This document shows, piece after piece, positions 28,672 through 39,699 of a DNA stretch of 64,000 nucleotides. A program made the position numbers and the translations under genes. The stretch lies in NCBI GenBank assembly GCA_902702965.1, contig CACRXP010000047.1, positions 1,427,107 to 1,491,106 of the forward strand, given 5' to 3'. Under the pieces are notes generated by a model. It was not told where the DNA came from, did not search any database, and was given only the letters and a program-made list of their open reading frames with translations. This DNA is from Spirometra erinaceieuropaei (Eukaryota; Platyhelminthes; Cestoda; Diphyllobothriidea; Diphyllobothriidae). The first letter of the stretch is position 1. The number at the start of each line of letters is the position of its first letter.

Positions 28672-30023
28672 CTTCAAGTCTGGATCTCGGTCCGATGTTA
28701 CCAACTATCGGAGCGTGCACAAAACATCGTCTCTATAGAGACGGGGCTAGACGGGGCTATCGCGTCCCTAGCCCCGTCGTAGCCCCGTCATAGCCCCGCC
28801 GAAACGGGGCCCAGCCCCGTCTGGCCCCGGGGGCTAGGCGGGGCTAGACGGGGCTGGTGCTAGCAGGGTATCTACTCGGATCTTAGCAAAGCCTTCGACA
28901 AGACGCCCCATAGACATCTTTTAGTAAAACTGGAAGCTCTCAGCAACCGCCGCCCCTACTCGATTTCATCAGGTCTTATCTGTCCAACCGATATCAAAAA
29001 GTCATGGTCGGTAATAGCTACTCGACACCCAATTCGATCACGAGTGGCGTACTTCAAGGTACGGTTCTGGGTCCGCTATTCTTCCTTCTTTACATCAATG
29101 ATATCTCGACTGAACTCGGAAATTCACAAACTTTTATTTATGCCACTGATCTCAAGAGTGTTTACTCATATTCTAAGGAAAACACAAATGTTTGTGTTGA
29201 AAAAATTAATGCCGATGTACTACGCTTAAGCAGATGAGGTGCAACATGGCAGATGGATTTTTCATCCTCCAAGTATAATATCATGTCATTTAGTTACGCC
29301 AAACTTCCTGGTCCCATAATTTTTCAGACTAACTCACTCTCAGAATGCCTCACCATAATGGACCTAGGTGTAAGTTATACAAATAAAGTTGCTTTATTAC
29401 CCCATGCAGATAGAATTTCTGCCAAATTCGCGCAGATATGTGGATTCATATCACATAATTTATTCCTTCCGGAAATGAAGCCAAGACTTTATCAAATGTT
29501 TGTTCTTCCAGTCCTCGAATACTGCTGTCCTTTCTTTGGTTTAACGAACGCCTGCGACCGTAATAAAATCGAAAATTTTCAGAAAGTTTTCACCCGGAAA
29601 CTGTTTTCTCAAGTCGCACCTGATACTTCTTATACTCAGAGATGCCAGCTGGTGAACATTAAGTTTTTATGGGTTCGAAGACCAGAAGCTGGCCTTTCCT
29701 TCCTTTTCCGCATCAACTCTAGCTCCAGTCTTCCGCTCATTAACACTCTCACTCCGAGCGATCGGTCTTATGCCACGCGCAACTCCTCCATGGTGATTCT
29801 GCCGCCTCCTTGCACTACATCTATGTGCTCCCTCTACTTTGCTTCCAAATATGCCTTCCTTTGGAATAACCTTCAGCCAGAAATTAGGTCATTGTCTAAG
29901 TTACTGGTATTCAAGTCGAAATTATGCAAACACCTTACACCGGAAAGCATAAAGGCACTGTTAACGGTCTCATTCCCAAACACTCAGATTCTTGACTTCG
30001 AGAAGGGTCCTCTTGGGATTTAG
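28672..30023 (+). pseudogene. LINE-A RT fragment with mutated catalytic box
   Basis: It begins FKSGSRSDVTNYRSVHKTS, then the GC-rich array replaces about 65 codons between motifs 2 and A. It resumes with IYSDLSKAFDKTPHRHLL, SGVLQGTVLGPLFFLLY and the catalytic box FIYATDLK: the first catalytic Asp of YADD is Thr. The thumb continues from 29253 in one frame (PHADRISAKFAQICGF, LPVLEYCCPFFGL) to EKGPLGI and a stop. A stop at about 29235 separates the two parts. Confidence 0.85.
28738..28862. repeat. GC-rich alternating 'gacggggcta' array
   Basis: Units of gacggggcta and its complement tagccccgtc occur about ten times in three alternating blocks, so the segment can fold on itself. It interrupts a LINE-A RT. 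It looks like the subterminal repeats of a CACTA-type element, or a small non-autonomous derivative, with a different motif from the element at 15.4 kb. Confidence 0.7.
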
Positions 30024-30539
30024 TGGTAGATTAAGCGGTAACCCTCAGTTATATCATTAGAAACTCTGTTTATAATTGGTTTCTAAATCCACTGCTATCA
30101 CTCCTCCCCCATAGCGACAATTTTCGCGGTTTTTGATGTCATCTCCCGCATTCCGACCTCATGCGGTCTGTCGACGCTCACGGCGGAACCCTCAGTATTC
30201 ACTGTCTACTAGTAGTTTGGTCGTACCTCCTTTCCCCACTGCTCGGCTGAGCTCGAAGCGTGCTGTGGCCGATCGCATCTGGGTTCCTCTCGTCTGGCCT
30301 CTTTGACGCGAATAGTCTCATACGGCGTATCAATCCGGCCCAGACGATGTCAACTGTGAATCTCGTATACAATGCCACATGCAGGCCAGTCCTGTCTGAC
30401 CCGCATACGTACCCCTCAAGACTGCGATTTATTGCTACCCTGATGATGACCGAAAACAACCCGTTATATACCGCCACCTACAGGTCAGTCCTGCTCGCTT
30501 TTTTCTGTCATTATTTTTATTGAGGGGTTTTTTCTCTTG

Positions 30540-30585
30540 TAAAATCAGTCTTTAATAAAATAATTGAATTGAATTGAATTGAATC
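30540..30585 (+). repeat. Miniature LINE-A tail insertion
   Basis: 'tctttaataaaataattgaattgaattgaattgaa' is the very end of a LINE-A with a (TTGAA) tail, lying in the middle of the 3' region of LINE-A copy 3, whose own end is at 30775. Comparison with 28262-28310 shows the host sequence continuing on both sides. Confidence 0.6.
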
Positions 30586-31209
30586 ATTTTTAACTTTTTA
30601 TATGGAGTTTTTTTCACCCCTCACTTACCATGTTTCTCAATGGACTACCAATTCAGAAACTATGAATTGCATTTTGTAAAGATTCGGCCTGCCTGGTCTA
30701 AAACTCGCATGTACATTTATTTTAACTTGCTTTGATTGGACCCTGACGGGTCTTCAATAAAAATTATCTATCTATCCAGAGAGGGTAGCCAACACATGTT
30801 GGTAACCGCTGTATCTCCGGCCACGATTCTAGCACTCAGAAATGATGGTGAGGCCGCAAACTTTCGTCTTTTATCACATGTTTCTCGGGGCATTACAGGG
30901 TACTAGGTAGGTCTTCCGTTGCAATACAAGGATCAAAACGTTGCTAACGTAAAACGAAACGCAGAGAACAGCATATACTACTGTTAGTTTACTATACAAT
31001 CTAGAAGGAGACGGCCTGACACGGAGTCATTAAAAGGCGCATCCCCCATCTGACGACCACTCATACTAGATCCAAATTCCTGTAGAAATTGACGGTCTTT
31101 GCCAGTATCGTTTTTAAGCATACTTGAGTTTCATACCACCTAACAGTGGGTCGCACTCCAGAACTCTAGGCCGATGAAATATTTGCCAAAAAACGTAACT
31201 TTTATTTGG

Positions 31210-32295
31210 TTCCTCATCTGCCCGTTCGACAGAAGTATTGACGCACCTTAGCTTTTATGACCGGACGGACTCTTTCCTAAGCTCAGATATGAATTAGGGC
31301 ATCGCCAAATTTTGCAAAGATTTGGATCCACTTATTTCTCGTTTGGTTCCCCGTAAGAAAATAATCAATTTCATTGACAAGGTTTGTCTCCTTTAATCTT
31401 TACGCCGTAGGCTCTGTAGACTCTCTCGTCAATTCCATCTGCGACACGACGTTTGCGTACTACCTTTGATTTGCATATTCTGCGCAGGCTAAAAGGCTGT
31501 TTGAAGAGGATTGGTTTGCTGGAGTGGTCAGCGTTGCGGAAAGTCGGTTGATAGATGTCGCGGAATTTTTTTCCTGGCATAGTAAGGGCTTGTAAAAAAA
31601 CGCAGTATCTTATCCTTCCATATGCTCTTGGAAATCTCATAGCAGACGTCAGATTGGCAGCTGCTAAGTTGAATACTTCATGGTCCAAACCGTTCATTGG
31701 AAGTCCGATCTCCCTGACTCCAATTAGACACGTTTGGGCCGCCGTAGTTCGCAAAACTACAACTTTCAGCATCTGGAGTGTGACCGTAGCCATTCGACAC
31801 CTTCAGTGATCGTCGAAAATAGCATTGCCGTTCGAAACACATTAGATATTATATTATTGAATGCCAGGTCTGTTATAAACAAGATGGCCCAAATCAGAGC
31901 CATTGCTCTGGAAATGACGCCTGATATTATATGTGTAACAGAATCTTGGANNNNNNNNNNNNNNNNNNNNNNNNNNNNNNNNNNNNNNNNNNNNNNNNNN
32001 NNNNNNNNNNNNNNNNNNNNNNNNNNNNNNNNNNNNNNNNNNNNNNNNNNNNNNNNNNNNNNNNNNNNNNNNNNNNNNNNNNNNNNNNNNNNNNNNNNNN
32101 NNNNNNNNNNNNNNNNNNNNNNNNNNNNNNNNNNNNNNNNNNNNNTTCTCAATGGACTTCTAATTCAGAAACTATGAATTGCATTTTGTAAAGATTCAGC
32201 CTACCTCGTCTAAAACTCGCATGCAAATTTATTTTAACTTGCTTTGATGGGACCCCGACGGGTCTTTAATAAAAATTATCTATCTATTATCTATA
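31210..32295 (+). mobile_element. LINE-A copy 4, with assembly gap
   Basis: 31210-31375 is a scrap of ORF2 (LISRLVPRKK). 31800-31950 is a clean ORF2 start: TLDIILLNARSVINKM and MTPDIICVTESW. After the N run only the last 140 bp of the 3' region remains, ending 'gatgggaccccgacgggtctttaataaaaattatctatc'. A complete copy would need about 3.5 kb between the two sides. 31376-31800 has long overlapping frames on both strands that I cannot assign. Confidence 0.75.
31951..32145. other. Assembly gap (195 N)
   Basis: A run of 195 undetermined bases inside a LINE-A copy. Open frames spanning it have no meaning. Confidence 0.99.
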
Positions 32296-33500
32296 CTCCT
32301 GTGCCAAATGACGCCCCGGTTAGTAAATGCCAGAACACTACTGTGTTTTATCTAAAAGATTCGAAATATGTCCGACGTAAACCCTTCAGGGCTGTAGATG
32401 CGTAAATTGGTTCACCAATCTTGTAATTCCCCAAACCCATAATACACGGCACAGAAATTGTAAGCCCCCTTTAAAAATGTGCCGAATCCCAACAGCCTTT
32501 TGAGGTAGCTATGGACTTTATTTAATCATGTGGCTTCGATTCCATACACGCAAGGGTAAAACGAATCTCTTCACTGGATGAAGGTCTGTTTGTTTTCGTT
32601 GAGATTTCTTGCCAGTCGAAGCTGGATTAACCTTTGTTCATCGTAAACGCCTTTCAGATTATCTGAGGATGGAAAGACATTCCCTTACATGTGGTCTCAG
32701 CCCAACAGAACGAAGATAATAGCCTTTATTCCCAAAGCCGATTATCCTGCGCAAATCCGGTAAAAAATTGCCAACTCCGAGAAATAAATTTATCTTACCT
32801 ATCCGAAATTAAACATAGTGATTAACCTTATTTTCTCCTTTTACTCAGACAATCATTTAACGGTTTCCATGCTTTGCTAATTATTCGCCAGCGCAATCGT
32901 TGCCCTGAACACTCTTAAAAACCTACCCTGGATGACTGTGAGTCCGGACAGAGCGATGGCCTCTTTGTACACTCCTACTGAATCCTCTGAGCCTTGCCGC
33001 AACGATAGGGTCAAAAAGTCTGCCGGGCCTCAAACCAACCAAATGGTAATTTAATGCTAGGCAGTGAGCCACTGTTTCTGTAGGATTTGGTAAAGTTTCG
33101 CAATCAGATCTGTCTCTATGTGCTATAGATTTGGTTATTCTCTCGAGTACTTGTTTGCTTGTATACCTAGCAGCAACCGGAGGCCTATTAATTGTCCCAT
33201 AAATAGTTCTCACAATATTCTATCCCCTGATTGCATTTACCACATTTAAGACCTTTCCACGAAATCTTGTAACAAGCTCCCAGACTACACTAACATATCC
33301 ATTTGTCGAAATCCCCTGTTTTTCAAAGCCAATATTTCCGTTTTGGGGGGTTTTATGTCCAAACACTTTATGCGCCCTGCCAACAGCTCCAAGCAACCTG
33401 TCGATGCGGTACCTGCTCTAGAAAAAGGAAGAACTACTAAACAAATAATGCTCCATTGCATGTAAATTGTCCACCTTTATTTCTAATGATACAAACCAGG
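32296..33500. other. No supported gene; one unassigned frame
   Basis: A minus-strand frame at 32923-33213 (96 codons, containing YGTINRPPVAARYTSKQVL and ETVAHCLALNYHL) has a composition like LINE C-terminal regions but no motif that identifies it. Nothing else stands out. Confidence 0.4.
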
Positions 33501-33519
33501 TACTTACTTATAACGGAAG

Positions 33520-33765
33520 TGGTCTCACCGATCGGGTTATGGGACATGCCTATCCCGTTGTGGCTAATAACTAAATAAATGCAGAGTCCTCGTAGGCAGT
33601 CGCATAGCGACCAGGAATATCTGCTGAGAGGGGTACTTTGTGTTTGTCCGTACTCCTTTCAGGGTATACTTCTGGTCGCTATGCGACTGCAGGCGAGACC
33701 TCTACATTGAATTCTAAGGCACAACCGGATATGCATATCCCATAACCCGATTAGTGAAAACACCT
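33520..33765. repeat. Inverted pair of S1 SINE 3' ends
   Basis: 'accgatcgggttatgggac' at 33526 and its counterpart 'cccataacccgattagtg' near 33745 face each other. An inner perfect inverted repeat, gcagtcgcatagcgacca and tggtcgctatgcgactgc, lies at 33597-33695. Both sides match the 3' end of the S1 SINE found at 47455-47690 and 48135-48440. Confidence 0.6.
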
Positions 33766-33784
33766 CAAAATAAGTTAACATTTT

Positions 33785-33990
33785 CGATCGCAATCGACAG
33801 GACAACGGATCCGTAGTTCAATGGTACAGCTTTGAATTAAAGAAGGCTCAATGGCCAAAGAAATCGGGATCGAGGCTGAATTGTGGCGAACCGGTTCGCC
33901 ACAATTCAGCCTCGATCCCGTTATCAGCCAGCCTTACCCATACACAGGCCTGTGTATGGGTAAGGCTGGCTGATAACGGCCATTAAGTCA
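33785..33990 (+). repeat. S1 SINE copy disrupted by palindromes
   Basis: The leader 'gatcgcaatcgacaggacaacg' and a tRNA-like head with an A box (tagttcaatggta) and a degenerate B box (gggatcgaggc) correspond to S1 heads at 48360-48440 and 63404. The body after the head (gggtaaggctggctgataacgg) also matches S1. Between them lie the palindromes described separately. Confidence 0.5.
33865..33979. repeat. Two abutting perfect palindromes without loops
   Basis: The first is 33865-33920, centred between 33892 and 33893 (...gcgaacc/ggttcgc...), arms of 28 nt. The second is 33918-33979, centred between 33948 and 33949 (...cacagg/cctgtg...), arms of 31 nt. Both are exact and share three bases. Nothing separates the arms of either. 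Confidence 0.9.
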
Positions 33991-34039
33991 CCACCCCATT
34001 CTCCACCGCCTTTATCAGCACTCCTTTCAATGCTTTACT

Positions 34040-35420
34040 GCCCGAATCACATTGACATTATCTTTCTGGACGTTCAGTCTGTCATTAAAAACAGCTTCAT
34101 TTAGGGTCGTTGCCCCTCAAGGCCATGTACGATGTTACATAAATGCTCGAATTTCGCACACGTTATCTGCTTCTCAATTCATTCCTTTCCATATACAACT
34201 TCGATTTCTACCGTTAAGACGGCATAAGTTGGCTTTTTCATGATAGATCTTTCTTGAAACAACTTTCCAATGATCGACGCACTCCCACTTTCTATGTAGA
34301 CCTTTTATTCACATTTATTATTCTCTTACTACAAAGAAAAGGTACTCTTGCTTCCACATATACTCCTCCAAAAGCAACCTTCCTTCAAGGTCTTAAAACA
34401 ATTTATTGATCCGACTTTCTCACTAGAATAATAGCTGGATATCTGCATGTTCCCAAAATAAATCCTCCATTAATTTTTCCCTCGCGGTTTCGATATTTTC
34501 CAGATATTAGTAATCCTTCAAGTGACCCAGGTTGATCTTCTCACCGAATAGAGACAATCTCATTTTATGTCAAATATTTTCGATGATTCTGATCCCTTTT
34601 GATTGATCTCCAATGAAACGACTACGCGAGCGACCAGGCACTAATTCATTGCAGAATTTCGCTTGTTTTTTTCTTAGAAAGCTAATCCGGATGGAAAATA
34701 ATCATTGTTTCAGCTTAAAATTAAAAATTTAGTAAAGAATTTGAATATTACGACTCTTTATATATATTTCTGTTAAGGACCTTCTTTGAGACGTTGTACC
34801 ACATTCGATAAAAGGCTCCTTGGGTATGTACCGCGCAGCACTCTTAAATTTGGTTTATTTGGTTGTTTTTCCCGCTTGTTTTCCGGCAGACGGAAGGAGT
34901 TTAAAAGCAGCTGCAAGACAGATTTATCGGTTCCTCAGCCCTCCATTCAATGAAGACCGAAATTTTTAAAGTAGCCTTAGGAAATCGACTTGTGTGCTAC
35001 AGACTACGAGAGTGGCTTAATTTCACCTATCCTGATTTTGTGAGGACCCCAGCACAAGTCATGTGTCAAAGGTTTTTCCGAAGTACCATCACCTACCTCC
35101 CCTATGCAAAATGACAACAAAAGTTTCATCACCAATGGTTTTGGCAAGGCGGAAATATTTATTATTTTCATTGTTAAACGTTATATTTCCAAGTTCGAAA
35201 CAAGTTCTCCCTTTATTCCATCTTCGGATAGATTTATGAATATCACTGAATTTCCTCAAGCTCCTTCAGAAGCAAATGGCACGCCTAGACAACCCTCAGT
35301 CTTCGGTAACGGAAAACCTTCCAGTCTTGTCTCTCAAAATGGTTTCAGACTTACTTGATCATTTATCACACTCCTATTAATCCGTTTTTCCAACATACTC
35401 TTCGTTGAGCCCTGTAAGAC
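34040..35420 (+). pseudogene. Very old LINE-A ORF2 remnant
   Basis: Scattered matches in the order of ORF2: 'aacttcgatttctaccgttaagac' (FDFYRQDR), 'gataactcat...gaatagagacaatctcattttatgtca' (endonuclease end), 'gcgagcgaccaggcactaattcattgcagaatt' (SDQALIHCRI). Further on, decayed linker and RT-start sequence to about 35420. No frame longer than about 85 codons survives. Confidence 0.6.
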
Positions 35421-35447
35421 TACTGTCATTATTTCCGTCAACCTGCA

Positions 35448-36330
35448 ATATAATTCTAAAATAATTCAGTTGCCTCAGGATGCCAGCTTTCGAACGAATT
35501 TCTTCTCGGCTGCATGCAAAGTCCACACTGTGTAAAAAATGACTACCTAAGTGACATGTATTTTTCTCATTGATTTTCGATACCCTTACAAATTCAATTA
35601 TATTTCATAAAAAACATGCAAAGAAATATTCATACTTTTGCTCATTCGGTAGAAAATTACATCTTCTTTCAAGTTTATGCTCGAGGGAAGGGTATAATTC
35701 GGTTTTAAGAAACTTTTCCGATTCCCGAATAATTTTCAACCCCGACCTGCTGCTACAATTACATTCAGGGTTTCCAAACTACAAGCCGTATATTTTCCGC
35801 TCACGGAAAACCACACATTTCTCTTTGGTATTAAGAGGAGACTATATGGGGTTCACAGAATTTAGCAGTGGATTTGAGTCATATTATTAACTTTGCAAAT
35901 CACGTCGGTAAATGCAGCGACATGGTGTTTTATGAACGGCCATTTCATGGTATTACAAAATCCCATAATTAGAAACCTTTTAAAAATCGAATTAAACCCT
36001 TCCTTCGGGTATAAAATTGAAAAAAGCTGTAAAATTCTACCGAATGAGTAAAAGAATGAATATTTTATGCGTGTTTTCCATGAAATATAATTGAATTTGT
36101 GAGGGCTTTGGAAATCACTGAGAAAAATCCATGCCACTTAAGTAGTCATTTTTATGGAGTGTGGTTTTTGCATGTAGCCAGAAAGAAATTCGTTCGAAAT
36201 CTGTCATCCTGAGGCAACTGAATTATTATAGAATTATGTTGCAGACTGTCTTGTTTTACAACACTACTTAATTAATCTTTTAGAAACGAAAACGCATTTC
36301 GGAATTTCTGTTGACATTTCATCAGTTAGC
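35448..36330 (+). repeat. FB1 foldback element, copy 2
   Basis: The left arm (35448-35700) and right arm (about 35990-36250) are inverted copies of each other: for example 'attcagttgcctcaggatg' at 35463 and 'cctgaggcaactgaatt' at 36211. A centre of about 290 bp lies between them. Minor open frames across it (35570-35890, 35862-36137) mirror each other because of the symmetry and are not genes. The left terminus is shorter than that of the copy at 49162. Confidence 0.8.
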
Positions 36331-36344
36331 CCAACTACTGTAAG

Positions 36345-36645
36345 TTCACCGGGACTAATTGGGTCTTATGTAAGGACGAGATCCAGACAAATTGTTCTTT
36401 GGTCCTCTCTGAGTCTGGTTACAAACGTGACATTCTGTACCACAATTAGGCGTTAGTTTTAAGAGCCTCAAATCAAAGAAATTTCGTGAACCATTTATTA
36501 ATAAATTGTCCCAGTCGACCATCGGTGCGTTGAAGTCTCCGGTTACCAGTACCTCTTGGTTTTGTGACACCTCTTTGATTAACCTAAACGTCGCCTCGTC
36601 AACCTCAGAAGTTTGACTGGGTGGCCTGTATACGGTCAGGAGATT
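36345..36645 (-). pseudogene. LINE-C endonuclease, downstream part
   Basis: It reads LNLLTVYRPPSQTS, then VSQNQEVLVTGDFNAPMVDWDN (endonuclease GDFN strand) and LLINGSRNFFDLRLL, breaking off near 36345. The upstream part of the same domain lies at 40498-40940, on the far side of a LINE-B insertion. Confidence 0.8.
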
Positions 36646-36853
36646 CAGTTTCAGTTTCAGTTTATTAAGGGAAATATAGGCGAGCGCCTTTGAACTCCCT
36701 ATTGGTTACAAGTCGTCGGAGAAAAGCATTGATAGTGGGAAGGCGAAAAAAGGGGTTTTGTACATAATCGTTGACAGCTAGTACGAAAAGAGTAATAAAT
36801 AACGGTTACTAACTAGTTACAAGTAGTATGAACAAGTTTAAGTTGGCGCCAGG

Positions 36854-39676
36854 TTATGTGAGTGGATGTAAGGCTGGTAACTTGGAGGCTTGATGCGCGT
36901 CAAGTCTAAACTTAAAGGACTTCACACAGGAGGAGGTTGCAACATCGCTGGGCAGGGCATTCCACGCTGCAACCACTCTGTGACTGAAAAAGAACTTTCT
37001 TCCATTGATCCTTGCTTTCCCGACGCGTAGTTTTAGGGGATGACCGCGCAAATTGGGCGTGTTAGCTTGTGTGAAATAATCAGTGGGATCTAAACAACAG
37101 TCTAGGCCGTTAATAATGCGAAATGCAAGTATAAGGTCACCACGTAATGGCCTATAAGAAAGCGGAAACAGGTTGAGAGTTGACAGTCGAGATTCGTAAG
37201 ACAGCGCTCCCAGACCTTGTGTCATTTTGGTCGCCCGTCTCTGGACCTTCTCCAGAACGGTATAGTCCTTGGCAGTCCAAAATCTCCAGGCCTGTATGAC
37301 GCATTCTAGATGAGGCCTCACGTAGGTGCCAAATATTTTTGAAAAGCTGTCTGGATCAAATTCCATAAATGCTCGCTTAATGAGTTGCAGTGTAGCCATA
37401 GCCGATTTAGCCGCCTTCGCGCAGTGCAGTGTTGGTTTGAGTGAAGATGTAATCCATACACCCAAGTCCTTCTGACTGTCAACCTGTTGCAGGGGTGTGC
37501 CCTCTAGGAAGTAAGTCCTGGGGCTGGAGGCTCTGAAGCTGCCTAGTTGAAGAAAGTTGCACTTGCTTATATTGAAGGGCATAAGCCAGCGCTTCGACCA
37601 GTCTTCGAGCCTGTTCAGGTTTGCTTGCAGGTGGTCTGCGTCTGCCGCATTGTGAATAACTTTCCACAATTTAATTTCGCCGGCAAACAGGATGGTATCA
37701 CAGTCTAAGTCCTTGACGCAGTCATTTATGAAAACGAGGAATAACGTGGGACCTAGGACTGAGCCTTGTGGGACGCCACTCACCACGCTTACCTCTGAGG
37801 ACTGTTGACGCCCGACCTGCACTCTTTGGGACCGTCCAGTCAAAAAGCTCTGGATCCATGCAAGAAGTCGTCCACGAATTCCAGCGTTGCGCAGTTTGGG
37901 CAAGAGACGTTGGTGGGGAACGCTGTCGAAGGCCTTTTTGAAGTCGATGTAGATGGCGTGCACCACACTACCTTCATCGCGTGCTTTGGTCCAGCGTTCG
38001 AGCGTAAAGAGCAGATTCATGAGGCAGGACCTACCACTTCGAAAGCCGTGTTGTGCATCCGAGAGGAGGTGGTGCTGCTCGAGAAACTGCATCAAGGCCT
38101 TCTTAATGATCTTCTCCATGATTTTGCAACAGATGGAGGTAAGACTCACTGGCCTGTAGTTATTCGCAGACGCACGACTTCCGCTCTTAAAAAGCGGAGT
38201 GATGGTAGCGGAATTCCAGTCAGAGGGCAGGCATCCAGTAAGAAATGATGTTTGGAAGATCAAGGCTAAAGGCTTGGACATTTCGGGAGCTAGCTCCTTC
38301 AGCAGCTTGGCGGGGATTGCATCAGGGCCTGGGGAGGTCGATTCTTTCAGATTAAGTAACTCGTTCCGAACAATTGCTTCGGTGAAGAATACGGCTTCAA
38401 GGGTAGGCTTTTCTTCGTCTTCACAAATGGGGGAGAGAAAATCAGGTTCACTTGTCCCGACGGACCGGAAAAACTGAGAGAGGTGTTCAGCCTTATCCTT
38501 GTCATCGGAGATTTCCATTCCCTCTGCTGTTCGCAGCAGTGGGATGGGGTCTTTGTTCCGCGTGCTCTGTCTTATGTAGCTGTAGAGGACTTTGGGATTA
38601 ACCCTGGCACGGTTCAGAAGATCCTTTTCAAAGGCTTTCCGATCTCTAGCGATGAGAACTTTGACCCGATTTCTCTGTGACTTATAACTGCATAGGGAGT
38701 CTGGCGTCCGGTCAGTCAGGGATCTTTTCCACAGCTTCCTCTTCTTGTTAACCTCCTTCTTTAAGGACGGAGTCAGTCAGCGGGGTCTATTTGTTAGTCT
38801 TCTGCGCATGATTGGGCAATGGTTGGAGATGAGGTTGTGGACTAACTCTTTGAACTGACACCAAACCTCTTCGACATCGCCGGATAGAGTGGATGCCCAG
38901 TCGATAGGACTTAGCTCCCTTCTCATCTGTTCGAAATCTCCGCGCCAAATATTGGGTCGGGTATCGAGCGGTTGTGCAGGCAGGGAGAATAAGGTGTATT
39001 CCCACATGAGAACTACATGGTCACCCTGGCCCAACGGGGGGAGGCAATTCACAACGTCGATATTGTCAGAGGACTTGGTGAACACCAGATCAAGGCAATT
39101 CATTTGCTGGCCCTCTCGATTTCTCGTTGGAAACATAACGTGTTGGGTTAGAAGCAGGTTGTCGGAGGTACGCAGTAACTGCTGGTCGAATGCTGCTTCA
39201 GAGCAGTCGGCTGAGGCCGAGCTCCAGTTTATGTGAGGTGCATTAAAATCACCGACGATGAGAGTAGCCGGTCGCATTGAAAATAGCCTAAGCTCCTCCA
39301 GCAGTTGGGCATCAGCGCCAGGGTCATTTCTCGGGGGGCGATATACTGTCAAGATATCGAGGCTTTGAGAGCCCGGTGCCCTTATGGTCAGCCACAACGC
39401 TTCCGTACTGCAACTCAATTGGGCAGTTTTTTCTGAAACGTATAAGCCATTTTTAACAAATGTTACTATGCCTCCACCCCTCCTGTTTTGTCCGTCTTTG
39501 CGGAACAGTTGAAATCCAGGGAGCATGAGTTCTCTGTCATCAATCTGTTCGGACAGCCATGTTTCTGTTATTGAGATAACGTCTGGGTGGAGGTCATGGG
39601 TCAGGATACGAAGTTCATCCAGTTTAGAAAGTACACTTTGCGCGTTGGTATACATGAATATGAGTTTCGAGTTCAT
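36854..39676 (-). pseudogene. LINE-B ORF2, open except for one TGA
   Basis: One frame of 940 codons, interrupted only by TGA at 38777-38779. Endonuclease (39676-38777): MYTNAQSVLSKLDELRIL, ISITETWLSE, RRGGGIVTFV, LDILTVYRPPRNDPG, TLIVGDFNAPHINWS and LGQGDHVVLMWEY. A basic linker follows (NRVKVLIARDRKAFEKDLL). RT: SPGPDAIPAKLLKEL, NYRPVSLTSICCKIME, QHGFRSGRSCLMNLL, AIYIDFKKAFDSVPHQ, SGVPQGSVLGPTLF. The catalytic box reads LFAGEIKLW where FADD is expected, so both catalytic aspartates are lost. The thumb and C-terminus (YVRPHLECVIQAWRFW, FFFSHRVVAAWNALP) are intact. Confidence 0.9.
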
Positions 39677-39699
39677 GCGTGATTTTTTATCAACCCCGA

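Larger units (their letters stand above)
28665..30775 (+). mobile_element. LINE-A copy 3, 5'-truncated
   Basis: It starts in the RT domain and runs through the ORF2 end (30023) and a 750-bp 3' region to 'gattggaccctgacgggtcttcaataaaaattatctatctatc'. The tail here is (TATC)-like rather than (TTGAA)-like. It carries a GC-rich insertion at 28738-28862 and a miniature tail insertion near 30545. Confidence 0.85.

Noticed and set aside
31371..32191. Frames spanning the N run
   Set aside because: Undetermined bases; only the flanking LINE-A sequence can be interpreted.
35570..36137. Two frames rich in Phe, Ser and Tyr on opposite strands
   Set aside because: They mirror each other because of the FB1 palindrome and are not protein-coding.
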